Part shown: piece after piece, positions 8,516 through 17,075 of the stretch
How the letters are laid out: each line of letters starts with the position of its first letter
Numbering within the stretch: the first letter of the stretch is position 1
The notes under the pieces: model-generated
Told to the model about the DNA's origin: nothing
What the model saw: the letters and a program-made list of their open reading frames with translations, nothing else
The model's database searches: none
Assembly (NCBI RefSeq): GCF_002646595.1
Contig: NZ_PDUD01000029.1
Location: 1 to 64,000 of the forward strand
DNA length: 64,000 nt
Source of the DNA: Flavilitoribacter nigricans DSM 23189 = NBRC 102662
GTDB taxonomy: Bacteria; Bacteroidota; Bacteroidia; Chitinophagales; Saprospiraceae
Reading direction: 5' to 3'
Made by a program: the position numbers and the translations under genes

Positions 8516-11089
8516 TTACAGCCACTGTACCAGATTCAGGTCCTGACGGTGGGCCAGGAGCTCATTTTTCGGGAACAGGCGGAAACCGTATTCGTATACT
8601 CCGGATACTTGGGGGTCAACCTTACAGGCAAAGGTGGCCGTATGACCGTTCACCTTTTTAACCTCCAGTTCTTTAGTCAGTTGCGGTACCAGTTCATCTT
8701 CGCTTTTGCGCTTGAAGAATACCACTTCAATGCCTACATCCTCCGCCGAAAGACTACCCAGAAACAACTTGAAGGAAGCTTCGAAGGGTTTTCCGGTAGG
8801 CAGCGGATGGTTGTCCGTATCCATTACCTGGGAGTCGAGTACTTCGATCGCGTCCCAGGCGTGGATCACTTTCTCGCGCCATTTGTTCAGTTCGACGGTA
8901 GCGGCGTACTGCTTACTTCTCAGTTTCTGTCCACGTTCGTGCACTTTAACGTAGAAGCGGTCGTAGTAATCGTGCAACATACGCTGCATGGTGAACTCCG
9001 GAGCCACCTCGGCAATGATCTGCTTGATGTATTCCACCCAGCTGGTAGAGATCCCCCCGGCATCCCTATCGAAATAGGTCGGGATGATGCTCTGCTCCAT
9101 GATATTGTAAATGCTCTCGGAATCAAGTTCATCCTGCATATTCTGTTCGGCGAAGGTCCGTTCTTCGGGCAGGGCCCAACCCGCGTTGTCGCGGAAACCT
9201 TCGGCCCACCAGCCGTCCAGTACGCTGAAGTTCATCACCCCGTTCATCGCTGCTTTCATACCACTGGTACCGGATGCCTCCTGCGGACGGGTCGGCGTAT
9301 TCAGCCAGATATCCACGCCCTGAACCAAAGTTTTGGCCATTTCCATATTGTAATTCTGCAGGAAGATGATCTTACCCTGGAATTCCGGTTCCTTGGAAAT
9401 GTTCACGATGTGGCGGATCAATCCCTGTCCGCCGCCATCAGCGGGGTGCGCCTTACCGGCAAACAGGAAGATAACCGGACGATCGGGATTATTCACCAGA
9501 GCCGCCAGACGCTCCTTGTTGGAGAACAGCAGGTGAGCCCGCTTATAAGTGGCAAAACGACGGGCGAAACCAAACACGAGCGCATCGTCGTTCAGTTTAT
9601 TGGTGATGTCAAAGATGGTCCGTGGGCTCTCGCCGCGTTTGGTGAAATCCCGTTGGATCGTTTCGCGAACGTAATCCAGCAGTCGCTTTTTCAGCACCTT
9701 CCGGATCTCCATGATTTCCTGCGCGGGTACCTGGTGGATCTTGCGCCAATAGGTTTTATTGGCCTGATCTCGCAGGAATTTTGTACCGAAAGTCTTGGTA
9801 TACAGGTCGTGCCACTCATCGGCGATCCAGGTCGGATAGTGTACACTGTTGGTAACGTAGCCGATATGTAGTTCCTGGGAGGTATAGCCCGGGAATAGTC
9901 CGTTAAACATTTTCTGGGAAACCAGACCGTGCAGTTTACTTACCCCGTTCACTTCCTGTGACAGCCGGATGGCCAGGTGGCTCATCGAAAACTGTTCGTG
10001 GTGATTCTCTTTATCTTTCCGCCCCAAGGCGATAAATTGATCCCAGGGGATTCCCAGTTCGGCGATGTAAGCGTACAGGTAAGGCCGCATCAGCTCTTCC
10101 GTGAAGTAATCGTGCCCGGCCGGTACCGGCGTGTGGGTGGTAAACAGCGAAGTAGCACGTACCATTTCCAGGGCTTCCGGATAGGAAAGGTTTTCCTGGT
10201 GGATATAATCACCGAGGCGTTCCAGACCGTTGAAGGCCGCGTGACCTTCATTACAGTGGTAGACATCCGCTTTGATGCCCAGTGCATTGAGCACGCGCAC
10301 CCCACCGATCCCCAACAGGATCTCCTGTTTCAGGCGGTGTTCGTTATCGCCTCCGTACAGGTGGTGCGTCAGCGTACGATCCTCCCAGTTGTTTTCGTCG
10401 AAATCCGTGTCCAGCAGATAGAGGTCGATCCGGCCTACGGGCAGTTTCCAGACCTTGGCCTGGACGGTCCGTCCCGGCATATTGACGGAAATTTTCAACC
10501 AATCACCGGAACTGGTACGAACGGGTTCGATCGGAAGTTTGGTGAATTCCTGGGGTGGGTAGTTGTTGATCTGCTCGCCGTGCATGGAAATGCCCTGGGT
10601 AAAGTACCCGTAGCGGTACAGCAAACCAACCGCCGAGAGGTTGGAATTTTCGTCACTGGCCTCTTTGAGGTAGTCACCGGCCAGCACGCCCAGACCACCG
10701 GAGTACAACTTCAGCGAGATGTGCAGTCCGTACTCCATACTGAAGTAGGCGATGGAAGTTCCCTTTTGGGAGGACTTCTTGTCCATGTAGCGATCAAAAT
10801 CCTGCACCACCTTTTTCAGTTTGGACATAAATCCCTTGTCCTCAAGCAGGCGCTGGCTCGTTGTAGCGTCGATCTCTTTCACCAGTGCTACCGGATTGTA
10901 ATTCAGTTCCACGAACCGTTTCGGGTCAATGGATTCGATCAGATCAGTAGCATCCTTGTTCCAACTCCACCAGATATTATGGGCCAGCTTGTTGAGTGGC
11001 TCCAGAGCAGCAGGTAGTTTAGGCTCAATGAAGATCCGTTTTAGCTTGATGTTTGTATCCTTTAATTCTCCGATCATAGCTTTTTTCAT
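8516..11089 (-). CDS. glgP: Alpha-glucan (glycogen/maltodextrin) phosphorylase
   Basis: An 857-residue cytoplasmic enzyme that splits alpha-1,4-glucan with phosphate to release glucose 1-phosphate. It has the short-type phosphorylase layout (TIGR02094 type): an N-terminal DUF3417-like part (NIWWSWN), YFSMEYGLH, SGGLGVLAGD, the glucan-binding centre (YHCNEGHAAF), and the pyridoxal-phosphate lysine K612 in GTSGMKAAMNG. The C-terminal 100 residues (FEASFKLFLG, YEYGFRLFPKN) are the small beta domain usual for this subtype. The start at 11089 gives the usual family N-terminus. A TAAATTTG sequence at 11152-11159 on the minus strand may be its -7 promoter element. No other glycogen gene lies next to it; upstream is the SWIM protein in the same orientation. 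Confidence 0.95.
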   Translation of the reverse strand: MKKAMIGELKDTNIKLKRIFIEPKLPAALEPLNKLAHNIWWSWNKDATDLIESIDPKRFVELNYNPVALVKEIDATTSQRLLEDKGFMSKLKKVVQDFDRYMDKKSSQKGTSIAYFSMEYGLHISLKLYSGGLGVLAGDYLKEASDENSNLSAVGLLYRYGYFTQGISMHGEQINNYPPQEFTKLPIEPVRTSSGDWLKISVNMPGRTVQAKVWKLPVGRIDLYLLDTDFDENNWEDRTLTHHLYGGDNEHRLKQEILLGIGGVRVLNALGIKADVYHCNEGHAAFNGLERLGDYIHQENLSYPEALEMVRATSLFTTHTPVPAGHDYFTEELMRPYLYAYIAELGIPWDQFIALGRKDKENHHEQFSMSHLAIRLSQEVNGVSKLHGLVSQKMFNGLFPGYTSQELHIGYVTNSVHYPTWIADEWHDLYTKTFGTKFLRDQANKTYWRKIHQVPAQEIMEIRKVLKKRLLDYVRETIQRDFTKRGESPRTIFDITNKLNDDALVFGFARRFATYKRAHLLFSNKERLAALVNNPDRPVIFLFAGKAHPADGGGQGLIRHIVNISKEPEFQGKIIFLQNYNMEMAKTLVQGVDIWLNTPTRPQEASGTSGMKAAMNGVMNFSVLDGWWAEGFRDNAGWALPEERTFAEQNMQDELDSESIYNIMEQSIIPTYFDRDAGGISTSWVEYIKQIIAEVAPEFTMQRMLHDYYDRFYVKVHERGQKLRSKQYAATVELNKWREKVIHAWDAIEVLDSQVMDTDNHPLPTGKPFEASFKLFLGSLSAEDVGIEVVFFKRKSEDELVPQLTKELEVKKVNGHTATFACKVDPQVSGVYEYGFRLFPKNELLAHRQDLNLVQWL

Positions 11090-11192
11090 TTAGTTAATAT
11101 AGTCGTCCAATAAGTCTCCAAAGCCTATTCCAGCAATTGGCTAAATAGGCGCAAATTTAGAATAATTCTTAATCTGGCTAGGAAAAGATGAA

Positions 11193-12896
11193 TTAAATAA
11201 TGTCTAATTCTTCCATTAAGGAGTGGCGCTCCGGATAGGTTTTTCGCATTTCTTCAATTAAACGTTCCGCCATGGAAGAACGGCCCGTCTGGTACAAAAA
11301 ATCTATTATGTTCTTTATTTTCTGAGATGTTATCCGTCCCAGGTGATCTTTCAGATACCCCATCACCAGTTTGCGGTAAATGGGGAAGAGTTTTTCCTGG
11401 TCTTTTTTCTGCCAATGGTGATCGTACTTTTGCAGTAGTAGCAGAGACTGGGAATGTTCCAGAAACTTTAACAGCTCATCCAGACGGTTTGTGCGCGACA
11501 GTACGGTGGCGATCGCTTCCTGGCGGGTTGCCCGCGGGGATTCCAGCACCAGTCTTTGCAACACTTCGTCCGATACCTGGGTACTGTCTTCGGTCTGCTC
11601 CAGGGCCAGATCGAAATAACGCGGCTGGCCGCTGTAAATGAACAATTCCATGGCCAGCGGCAGGATATCCTGCTTGGCGTCGCTCTCCTGAGCGACTTCC
11701 AGCGCGAGTTTCTGCCAAACCTGGCGGTCTTCGGCCGAATTATCCTGCTCCAGTGCGGTATTGATCCAGTGCCGGGCAGCGGTCCAGTCTTTCATTTTCC
11801 GGGCCCGGTCGATAGCTCTTTTCAGCAGTCGCGGCTGGCCGATCTGCTCCTTGAAAAACTGGTTGATCTTCTGCTGATCGCCCTTTTTTTCCAACAGGCG
11901 CAGTTTTAACAGCAACATCTCTTCCTCGGCCTCCGGTTGGGTGACCTTCATTTCGAGATGATCTTCGACCAGTTTGAGTAATTGGGTTTTGCGTTCGTCA
12001 TCCACCGCCAGGCGGTAAAGCAGTTGAAAGAACTGCACATCCATCGACTGGTTGCGATAAAAGAGTTTACCACTCTCATCGAGGGCGTAGTCCCAGAGTT
12101 TGCGTTTTAGCGCCGGAGGGGCATCGCCGTCGGCCAGTTTCCCCAACAAGGCAAAAGCCTGCCGAAGGAAAACTTCCAGCTTTTCCCGTCCGCGATCCAC
12201 TTTATTCAGGATCGGCGTGATCTTTTCCAGCATCATGCCGGCGGCATCCATAACTTCCTGGTAGTGGCCCGCGTAGAAATAACCTTCGGCCTGAAAAAGG
12301 ACCTCTTCCAGTACTTTGGCCAGCTTCTGGACGCCCCGCAGGCTGATGCGCCGGTTGGCTTTTCTGGATACACTGATCGCGGTATTGAGCAGTTGCCCGT
12401 ATTTTTCCCGACTCTGGATCTGATCGACCTGGGGCGTAAAACGCGCTTTCAGGGCCAGGGAAAACTGCCGGTGGTGCCGGGCATATTCGCGTATAAAGGC
12501 CAACAGTTCTCCGGGTGGAGCTTCTTCCAGGACTGCGTCCAGGGTCAGCCGTCTTTTGTTTTCACTTTTGCGGACTTCGGCCGCTTTCTTTTTGGCCTCC
12601 CGCTCGCGTTTGCGGTGCGCCATCAGGGCCCGGAGTTCAATCAGCACCGCTCCGATGTGCCCGCACATACCGTTCTCACGAAACGTACTACACTCGCAGG
12701 AAACCGATTTGACTTTGCTGGGTGTGATCTGTATCTCTACTTCGTATTTGCCGTCCGCCTCCACCCTGGCTACCCACAAATGACGCTCCACCTCGGTGAG
12801 GCCCTTTACGGCACCTCCAAGTTGCCAGTCTTCGCCTTCCAGCCATACGGCTTCTTCCAGATGGCGCTCTACATCCTGTAACTTAAATGGCGTCAT
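11193..12896 (-). CDS. SWIM zinc-finger, helical-repeat protein
   Basis: A 567-residue cytoplasmic protein. Residues 67-80 contain the SWIM zinc motif C-x-C-x8-C-x-H (CECSTFRENGMCGH), which binds zinc and usually serves DNA or protein contact. A lysine/arginine-rich linker (HRKREREAKKKAAEVRK) follows. The remaining about 430 residues are helices with TPR-like periodicity and no catalytic motif. In other bacteria SWIM proteins of this layout sit beside SWI/SNF helicases; none is in this window. The ATG at 12896 was preferred because the frame upstream begins only with a TTG. The gene lies just upstream of glgP on the same strand with about 100 bases between. The function is not known. Confidence 0.8.
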   Translation of the reverse strand: MTPFKLQDVERHLEEAVWLEGEDWQLGGAVKGLTEVERHLWVARVEADGKYEVEIQITPSKVKSVSCECSTFRENGMCGHIGAVLIELRALMAHRKREREAKKKAAEVRKSENKRRLTLDAVLEEAPPGELLAFIREYARHHRQFSLALKARFTPQVDQIQSREKYGQLLNTAISVSRKANRRISLRGVQKLAKVLEEVLFQAEGYFYAGHYQEVMDAAGMMLEKITPILNKVDRGREKLEVFLRQAFALLGKLADGDAPPALKRKLWDYALDESGKLFYRNQSMDVQFFQLLYRLAVDDERKTQLLKLVEDHLEMKVTQPEAEEEMLLLKLRLLEKKGDQQKINQFFKEQIGQPRLLKRAIDRARKMKDWTAARHWINTALEQDNSAEDRQVWQKLALEVAQESDAKQDILPLAMELFIYSGQPRYFDLALEQTEDSTQVSDEVLQRLVLESPRATRQEAIATVLSRTNRLDELLKFLEHSQSLLLLQKYDHHWQKKDQEKLFPIYRKLVMGYLKDHLGRITSQKIKNIIDFLYQTGRSSMAERLIEEMRKTYPERHSLMEELDII

Positions 12897-13183
12897 GCTA
12901 AATTTCCACGTGTAATACCACAAAAGTCCGCTCGCTCTTTAGCCGGTGGTTATCAATTGCCGGTGGTCGGCCGATTTTAATTAAGCCGTTTCCGGAAATT
13001 GACGGTTTTGCGGCCGGGTCAATCAACTGGTTTTCAAACGATTGACTGACAACTCTGACCGCAGGGCCAAGAACTGCACGGAGTGCTGAAACATATAAAG
13101 TTATACCAAATAGGAGAAGTTCCCAAAGTCTGTAGTAAAATCTTGGCAAAATTCCCCATTTTTGCGGGCCAAAATCAATTAGC

Positions 13184-14053
13184 ATGGGAATTTCAGCAGG
13201 CGACAATACGGCCATTCTTCTGATCCATTGCCCCGATCAAATGGGACTGGTAGCGGCCGTAACGGATTTTCTCCATAAGAACAACGGCAACGTTATCAGT
13301 CTTGACCAACACGTTGAGCAGGATATTCAACACTTCTTCATGCGGGTAGAGTGGGAACTGGAAGGTTTTTCCATCCCTCAGGAAAAGATTGATGAATTCT
13401 TCGGCACTTTAGTTGGTCGCAAATTTCAGATGCATTGGCAACTCCACTTCACTAATCGTAAACCGCGAATGGCCGTTTTTGTTTCAAAAATGTCCCATTG
13501 CCTGTACGATATTCTGCAGCGGTACGTATCCGGAGAGTGGGCCGTGGACATCCCCTGCATTATCAGTAATCACGATAACCTGCACTATATCGCCGAACGA
13601 TTTGATATTCCCTTTCACGTCATCCCCATTAACAAAGAGAATAAAGCCGAACAGGAAGCTGCCGAATTGAAACTCCTGCTGGAACTGGATGTAGACTTCG
13701 TGGTACTGGCCCGCTACATGCAGATCCTCTCGGATGAATTTGTCAGTGCCCTGCCCAACCGGATCATCAATATCCACCACTCTTTCTTGCCCGCTTTCAA
13801 GGGCGCCCGCCCCTACCATTCTGCCTTCAATCGGGGGGTAAAGATCATCGGGGCCACCAGCCATTACGTAACCGCGGATCTGGATGAAGGGCCGATCATT
13901 GCCCAGGATGTAGTAGCGGTTTCTCACAAAGATTCGATCACCGACCTCACGCGCAAGGGCAAAAACCTGGAGAAGGTGGTGCTCGCGGAGGCCATCTGGC
14001 TGGAATTACAGCATAAGATCCTGCCCTACCGGAACAAGACGATCGTCTTTTAG
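13184..14053 (+). CDS. purU: Formyltetrahydrofolate deformylase
   Basis: A 289-residue cytoplasmic enzyme that hydrolyses 10-formyltetrahydrofolate to formate and tetrahydrofolate, balancing one-carbon units for purine synthesis. Residues 10-85 form an ACT domain (ILLIHCPDQMGLVAAV). The C-terminal half is a formyltransferase fold like PurN, with the catalytic N-x-H in NIHHSFLP (N196, H198) and the Asp in LDEGPI (D234). The length matches PurU and the ACT domain separates it from PurN. The ATG at 13184 is the natural family start. It is divergent from the SWIM gene and ends in a hairpin at 14069-14108. Confidence 0.95.
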   Translation: MGISAGDNTAILLIHCPDQMGLVAAVTDFLHKNNGNVISLDQHVEQDIQHFFMRVEWELEGFSIPQEKIDEFFGTLVGRKFQMHWQLHFTNRKPRMAVFVSKMSHCLYDILQRYVSGEWAVDIPCIISNHDNLHYIAERFDIPFHVIPINKENKAEQEAAELKLLLELDVDFVVLARYMQILSDEFVSALPNRIINIHHSFLPAFKGARPYHSAFNRGVKIIGATSHYVTADLDEGPIIAQDVVAVSHKDSITDLTRKGKNLEKVVLAEAIWLELQHKILPYRNKTIVF

Positions 14054-14068
14054 GCCGGGGAGATAATC

Positions 14069-14108
14069 GGAAGTTCGGACGTTGGAAAATCCTAACGTCC
14101 AAACTTCC
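14069..14108. terminator. Hairpin between convergent genes
   Basis: Arms 14069-14083 (GGAAGTTCGGACGTT) and 14094-14108 pair over 15 bases with one G-U; the loop is 10 bases. No strong T-run follows on either strand, so it is called a terminator mainly by its place between two convergent stop codons. Confidence 0.55.
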
Positions 14109-14125
14109 AAAACATACCACTCAAT

Positions 14126-14740
14126 TTACTTCACCTTCAGTTTGTACTGGAAAGTGTTGCCTACTGATTTACCATCAAAATGGATGGAAATGAGGTATCC
14201 CTTCACTCCTTTGATGGTAAAGTTCCGTTTTTCATCGTGCTTTTTCTTCCGCTCACTGGTATCATTGAACCATTTGGTTGCCAGCGGGAAGTAGTTGTTG
14301 TTCTTATCGACTTTACAGATGACCACGCTGGTTTTTCCCTTGCCGTCCAGTTCATCAATGGACACCGTCAGTTCGTTCTTATTGGAAGGGATCGGGCTGA
14401 TGAACATCCGGCCGCCGGTGCTGACGATCTTCCCGATGTGATCCTGGTTGAAGTCCAGTCGGCGGGGACCGATCGTAGCCCAACTCGTCGTTTTGGAGCG
14501 TTTATTCCAGTAGGCCACCATATCGCTGGTCATTTGAGCGTATTTCTGGGCATTGTCCAGGCATCCGGCCTGATTGGCGAGGGTGCATCCCAGGGTGGCG
14601 AGAATTTTGCCGTAATTGTTGAAGATATCGCTGACGACCGAGGTGGCCGACTTACAGCCCTGGGCCTGCAGTGTCGTCTGCTGGCTGAATCCCAGCAGAA
14701 AAATGGCTACAAAGGATAAGGTTTTAATAGTGTTTTTCAT
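14126..14740 (-). CDS. Small secreted protein, unknown function
   Basis: A 204-residue exported protein, not recognised. Residues 1-27 are a signal peptide ending TTLQAQ. The mature part has three cysteines (GCKS, LGCT, AGCL) near the N-terminus in a helical region (SVVSDIFNNYGKILATLGC). A predicted beta-rich half follows, with SIDELDGKGKTSVVICKV and a C-terminus of strands ending FQYKLKVK. It looks like a periplasmic or extracellular domain that carries a small beta sandwich. It lies 220 bases downstream of another small secreted protein on the same strand and converges with purU. Confidence 0.65.
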   Translation of the reverse strand: MKNTIKTLSFVAIFLLGFSQQTTLQAQGCKSATSVVSDIFNNYGKILATLGCTLANQAGCLDNAQKYAQMTSDMVAYWNKRSKTTSWATIGPRRLDFNQDHIGKIVSTGGRMFISPIPSNKNELTVSIDELDGKGKTSVVICKVDKNNNYFPLATKWFNDTSERKKKHDEKRNFTIKGVKGYLISIHFDGKSVGNTFQYKLKVK

Positions 14741-14960
14741 AATTCAATGGATTGTTTTGGTTTTGGAATACCCCGGGAAAAGCGGAGCTAAAAACGGGTA
14801 TAGCGCGTCCGGGTCAACAGGATGCTGTTGGCGGATCACCACGCTCCAGCTCCGGGCGAGGTTTTCGATCAAACCTGGTTTAGAAAATGAGGTTACAGGG
14901 TCTGTCGGAAACTGCGTACCGCGTCCGGCAGAACATATTTTTGGGGATGTAGGACCAGCG

Positions 14961-15347
14961 CTAGTCCGGGCAGGCAATCTGCCGGACCTTTATCCGGCAT
15001 TTCGCTTCGGGATTTTCCCCACAGCGACAGCGAAGTTCTCGTCGCGGATTGATGCGGCCGTCACCGTTGCGGTCTTTCCAGTACAGCTTACAATCCGGGC
15101 ATTCGGTTCCGGCGGCGCAGCGAAAGGCGTAGCACTGGCCGTTCGTCGGATGTTGAAGCACCAGAGGCTGGGGGATCTCCGTCAGCCCGTCGGCAGCGGA
15201 CGCAGGAATAGGGATTGCCGGCAGGTCGGCCGTGAAATTGACATCGATCACCGGATTATCCGGTTCGATCTCCTGCTGGGCAAAGGTGGGAAAGCTCAGG
15301 CCGGTACATAGCAGTACCAGGGCAATCGCTTGCATGAAAGTTTTCAT
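14961..15347 (-). CDS. Small secreted cysteine-rich protein with DxNGDG loop
   Basis: A 128-residue exported protein, not recognised. The start at 15347 gives a signal peptide (MKTFMQAIALVLLCTG, cut after PTFAQ); the frame upstream to 15449 has no such property. The last 60 residues hold eight cysteines (QCYAFRC, ECPDC, RCRC, KC, AC), probably four disulfides. Between them DRNGDGRINP resembles a calcium-binding EF-hand or dockerin loop (D-x-N-x-D-G-x-I), although position 12 is Arg. The cysteine spacing suggests a compact extracellular domain. It is upstream of the 14126-14740 gene on the same strand. Confidence 0.65.
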   Translation of the reverse strand: MKTFMQAIALVLLCTGLSFPTFAQQEIEPDNPVIDVNFTADLPAIPIPASAADGLTEIPQPLVLQHPTNGQCYAFRCAAGTECPDCKLYWKDRNGDGRINPRRELRCRCGENPEAKCRIKVRQIACPD

Positions 15348-15549
15348 AAAATCAGGTTTTTGGTGGTTAATCAGGTCCGGAGTTTTCATCCGGAGGAAAT
15401 ACTCAAATGAGTTCGCCAGTAGGGACGCAGGAAAAGATAAATTCCACAAAAAGATCTAAAATAATTTTCTCCCGGTCGGCAGAAAACCAATAAAGTCCTA
15501 ATTTTACGGTACCCGCAGAACACGAAACCACTACCGGATCGAGTTCAAG

Positions 15550-15693
15550 CTATACAAACGAACCTACCGGAATGGTAAAACACAGATAGGCCGTTACCCA
15601 AACGAGCGAGGAAAGAGCCCCGTACTGCCGGCGGGCAAGATCCAGGCTTTCTTTCTGGTTGCCGCCAGCCAATGTGGGAAACACGCTACTCAT
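15550..15693 (-). CDS. Possible 47-residue membrane peptide
   Basis: A short frame starting at ATG 15693 and stopping at TAG 15550. The peptide begins MSSVFPTLAGGNQKESLDL, has a charged middle (ARRQYG) and ends with about 20 hydrophobic residues (ALSSLVWVTAYLCF and following), typical of a single membrane segment. It is divergent from the ECF sigma gene with only 24 bases between the start codons. No homologue is recognised and the frame may be accidental. The rest of the gap 15348-15717 holds nothing else clear. Confidence 0.35.
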   Translation of the reverse strand: MSSVFPTLAGGNQKESLDLARRQYGALSSLVWVTAYLCFTIPVGSFV

Positions 15694-15717
15694 TGCACAA
15701 TTTTACGACAAAGCTAG

Positions 15718-16287
15718 ATGGAGCAAAAACCCGTATCATACACGGACGAAGAACTGGTGAGCCTCTACACCAAAAAGCACAATCGCCGGGCCCTGGGTAC
15801 GCTATTCCAGCGGTACTCGCATTTGGTGCTGGGGCTCTGTCTGGATTATCTGAAAAACCGCGAGGATGCCCGGGATGCCGTCATGGATATCTTCGAAAAG
15901 GTGGCCCGAAAACTACCCGACCACCCCGTTGATCAATTCCGACCCTGGCTCTTTTTTGTGAGCCGCAATCACTGTATCGATATCCTGCGCAAGCAGTTAA
16001 AAAAAGCATCTGCCGAATTTTCTGAAGGATTATTTGTGGAATCTGCTGGCGCAGACCGTCCTATAGATAAAGAGGAAAGACGGATAGAATTGCTGTCCGA
16101 GGCACTATCTTCCCTAAAACCGCACCAGCGAGATTGTATTACCTTGTTCTACCTGAAGGGACATTCCTATGATCAGGTAGCACAGCAGACCGGCTATTCG
16201 GAAAAAGAAGTAAAGAGCTATTTACAGAACGGTCGGCGCAATTTGCAGAACATTTTAACCAGGCTGGAGCATGAGCGAGCAAAATAA
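15718..16287 (+). CDS. ECF-type RNA polymerase sigma factor
   Basis: A 189-residue sigma-70 family factor of the extracytoplasmic-function group. Region 2 covers about residues 27-92 (LFQRYSHLVLGLCLDYLKNREDARDAVMD is its core, with FRPWLFFVSRNHCIDILRK as the -10-binding helix). Region 4 covers about 128-182 (LSSLKPHQRDCITLFYLKGHSYDQVA, then a helix-turn-helix ending in NGRRNLQN). It would direct core polymerase to a small regulon. Its last 17 bases overlap the start of the next gene, a membrane TPR protein, the usual layout for a sigma factor and its regulator. A subtilisin and a CHAT protein follow on the same strand. Confidence 0.92.
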   Translation: MEQKPVSYTDEELVSLYTKKHNRRALGTLFQRYSHLVLGLCLDYLKNREDARDAVMDIFEKVARKLPDHPVDQFRPWLFFVSRNHCIDILRKQLKKASAEFSEGLFVESAGADRPIDKEERRIELLSEALSSLKPHQRDCITLFYLKGHSYDQVAQQTGYSEKEVKSYLQNGRRNLQNILTRLEHERAK

Positions 16288-17026
16288 GGACAAACTGAGT
16301 CGAGAAGACTGGCTAAAAGACCAGCAGGAAACCGGAACCAACTTCCGGTCCGAATTTCCGGAAGAAAAATCCGCGGAAGACTGGGAAGCTATTGCCCGGC
16401 GCGGCAGAGCGCTGCTGAGTGACGAGGCGGAAGCCGATGATCTGCTGCGGGGTATCGATGAGGCCATCGACCAGCAATACGGTGGTCCGGATCCTCAACT
16501 CGAGCGGACGGCAAAACTAAGATCTTTCCGCTGGTTGGGCATTGCGGCCGGCGTACTGCTGGCCCTGGCGGCAGCCTGGTGGTTGTGGCCCGGGAAAGGC
16601 GGTCCTGACCAGTTGTACAACACCTATTTCTCCCACCTGGAAAATGACCTGAGCGTCAACCTGATGGGAGATGGCAATAAAGATGAACTAAACGCGATCC
16701 TTCGCCCCTATACCGCCCGCCGGTACGCCGAAGCCGCCCAGCGCATCGGTGCGTATCTGGAGGGCCACCAGGCTCCGGCAGCCCTGCGACTGTACTACGG
16801 GATCAGTCTGCTGGAAAGTGGAGCGGAGCGGGAAGCAATCGCCCAATTTAAACAGATTGACCCCAGCAACACCGATAGCAACTATAGCGCGGCTGCCGAA
16901 TGGTACCTCGCCCTGGCTTACCTTAAAACTGAACAACTGGAGGAAGCCAGATCTCTTCTCCAAAATCTTGCCGATACACAAAACCCCTATCGGGACCAGG
17001 CTAAATCCCTTATGGGGGATCTTTAG
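16271..17026 (+). CDS. Single-pass membrane TPR protein, possible anti-sigma
   Basis: A 251-residue protein with an acidic N-terminal 84 residues (many Asp/Glu; ADDLLRGIDEAIDQQYGG), one membrane helix at about 87-106 (FRWLGIAAGVLLALAAAWWL) and a C-terminal TPR-like region (RRYAEAAQRIGAYL; YYGISLLESGAEREAIAQFKQI; YLALAYLKTEQLEEARSLLQ). The predicted topology is cytoplasmic N-terminus and periplasmic TPR. Its ATG lies inside the end of the sigma gene (17-base overlap), so the two are probably co-translated. By position and topology it could hold the sigma factor, but no known anti-sigma motif (zinc HxxxCxxC or FecR) is visible. The TPR could instead dock the secreted proteases encoded next. Confidence 0.7.
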   Translation: MSEQNKDKLSREDWLKDQQETGTNFRSEFPEEKSAEDWEAIARRGRALLSDEAEADDLLRGIDEAIDQQYGGPDPQLERTAKLRSFRWLGIAAGVLLALAAAWWLWPGKGGPDQLYNTYFSHLENDLSVNLMGDGNKDELNAILRPYTARRYAEAAQRIGAYLEGHQAPAALRLYYGISLLESGAEREAIAQFKQIDPSNTDSNYSAAAEWYLALAYLKTEQLEEARSLLQNLADTQNPYRDQAKSLMGDL

Positions 17027-17075
17027 ACTGATCTGGTCTCTTTTTCAATTTTCTTACACCTAAAATTCAGTCCTC

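Noticed and set aside
12898-13215. Minus-strand frame upstream of the SWIM gene
   Set aside because: It overlaps the purU start and has no recognisable features.
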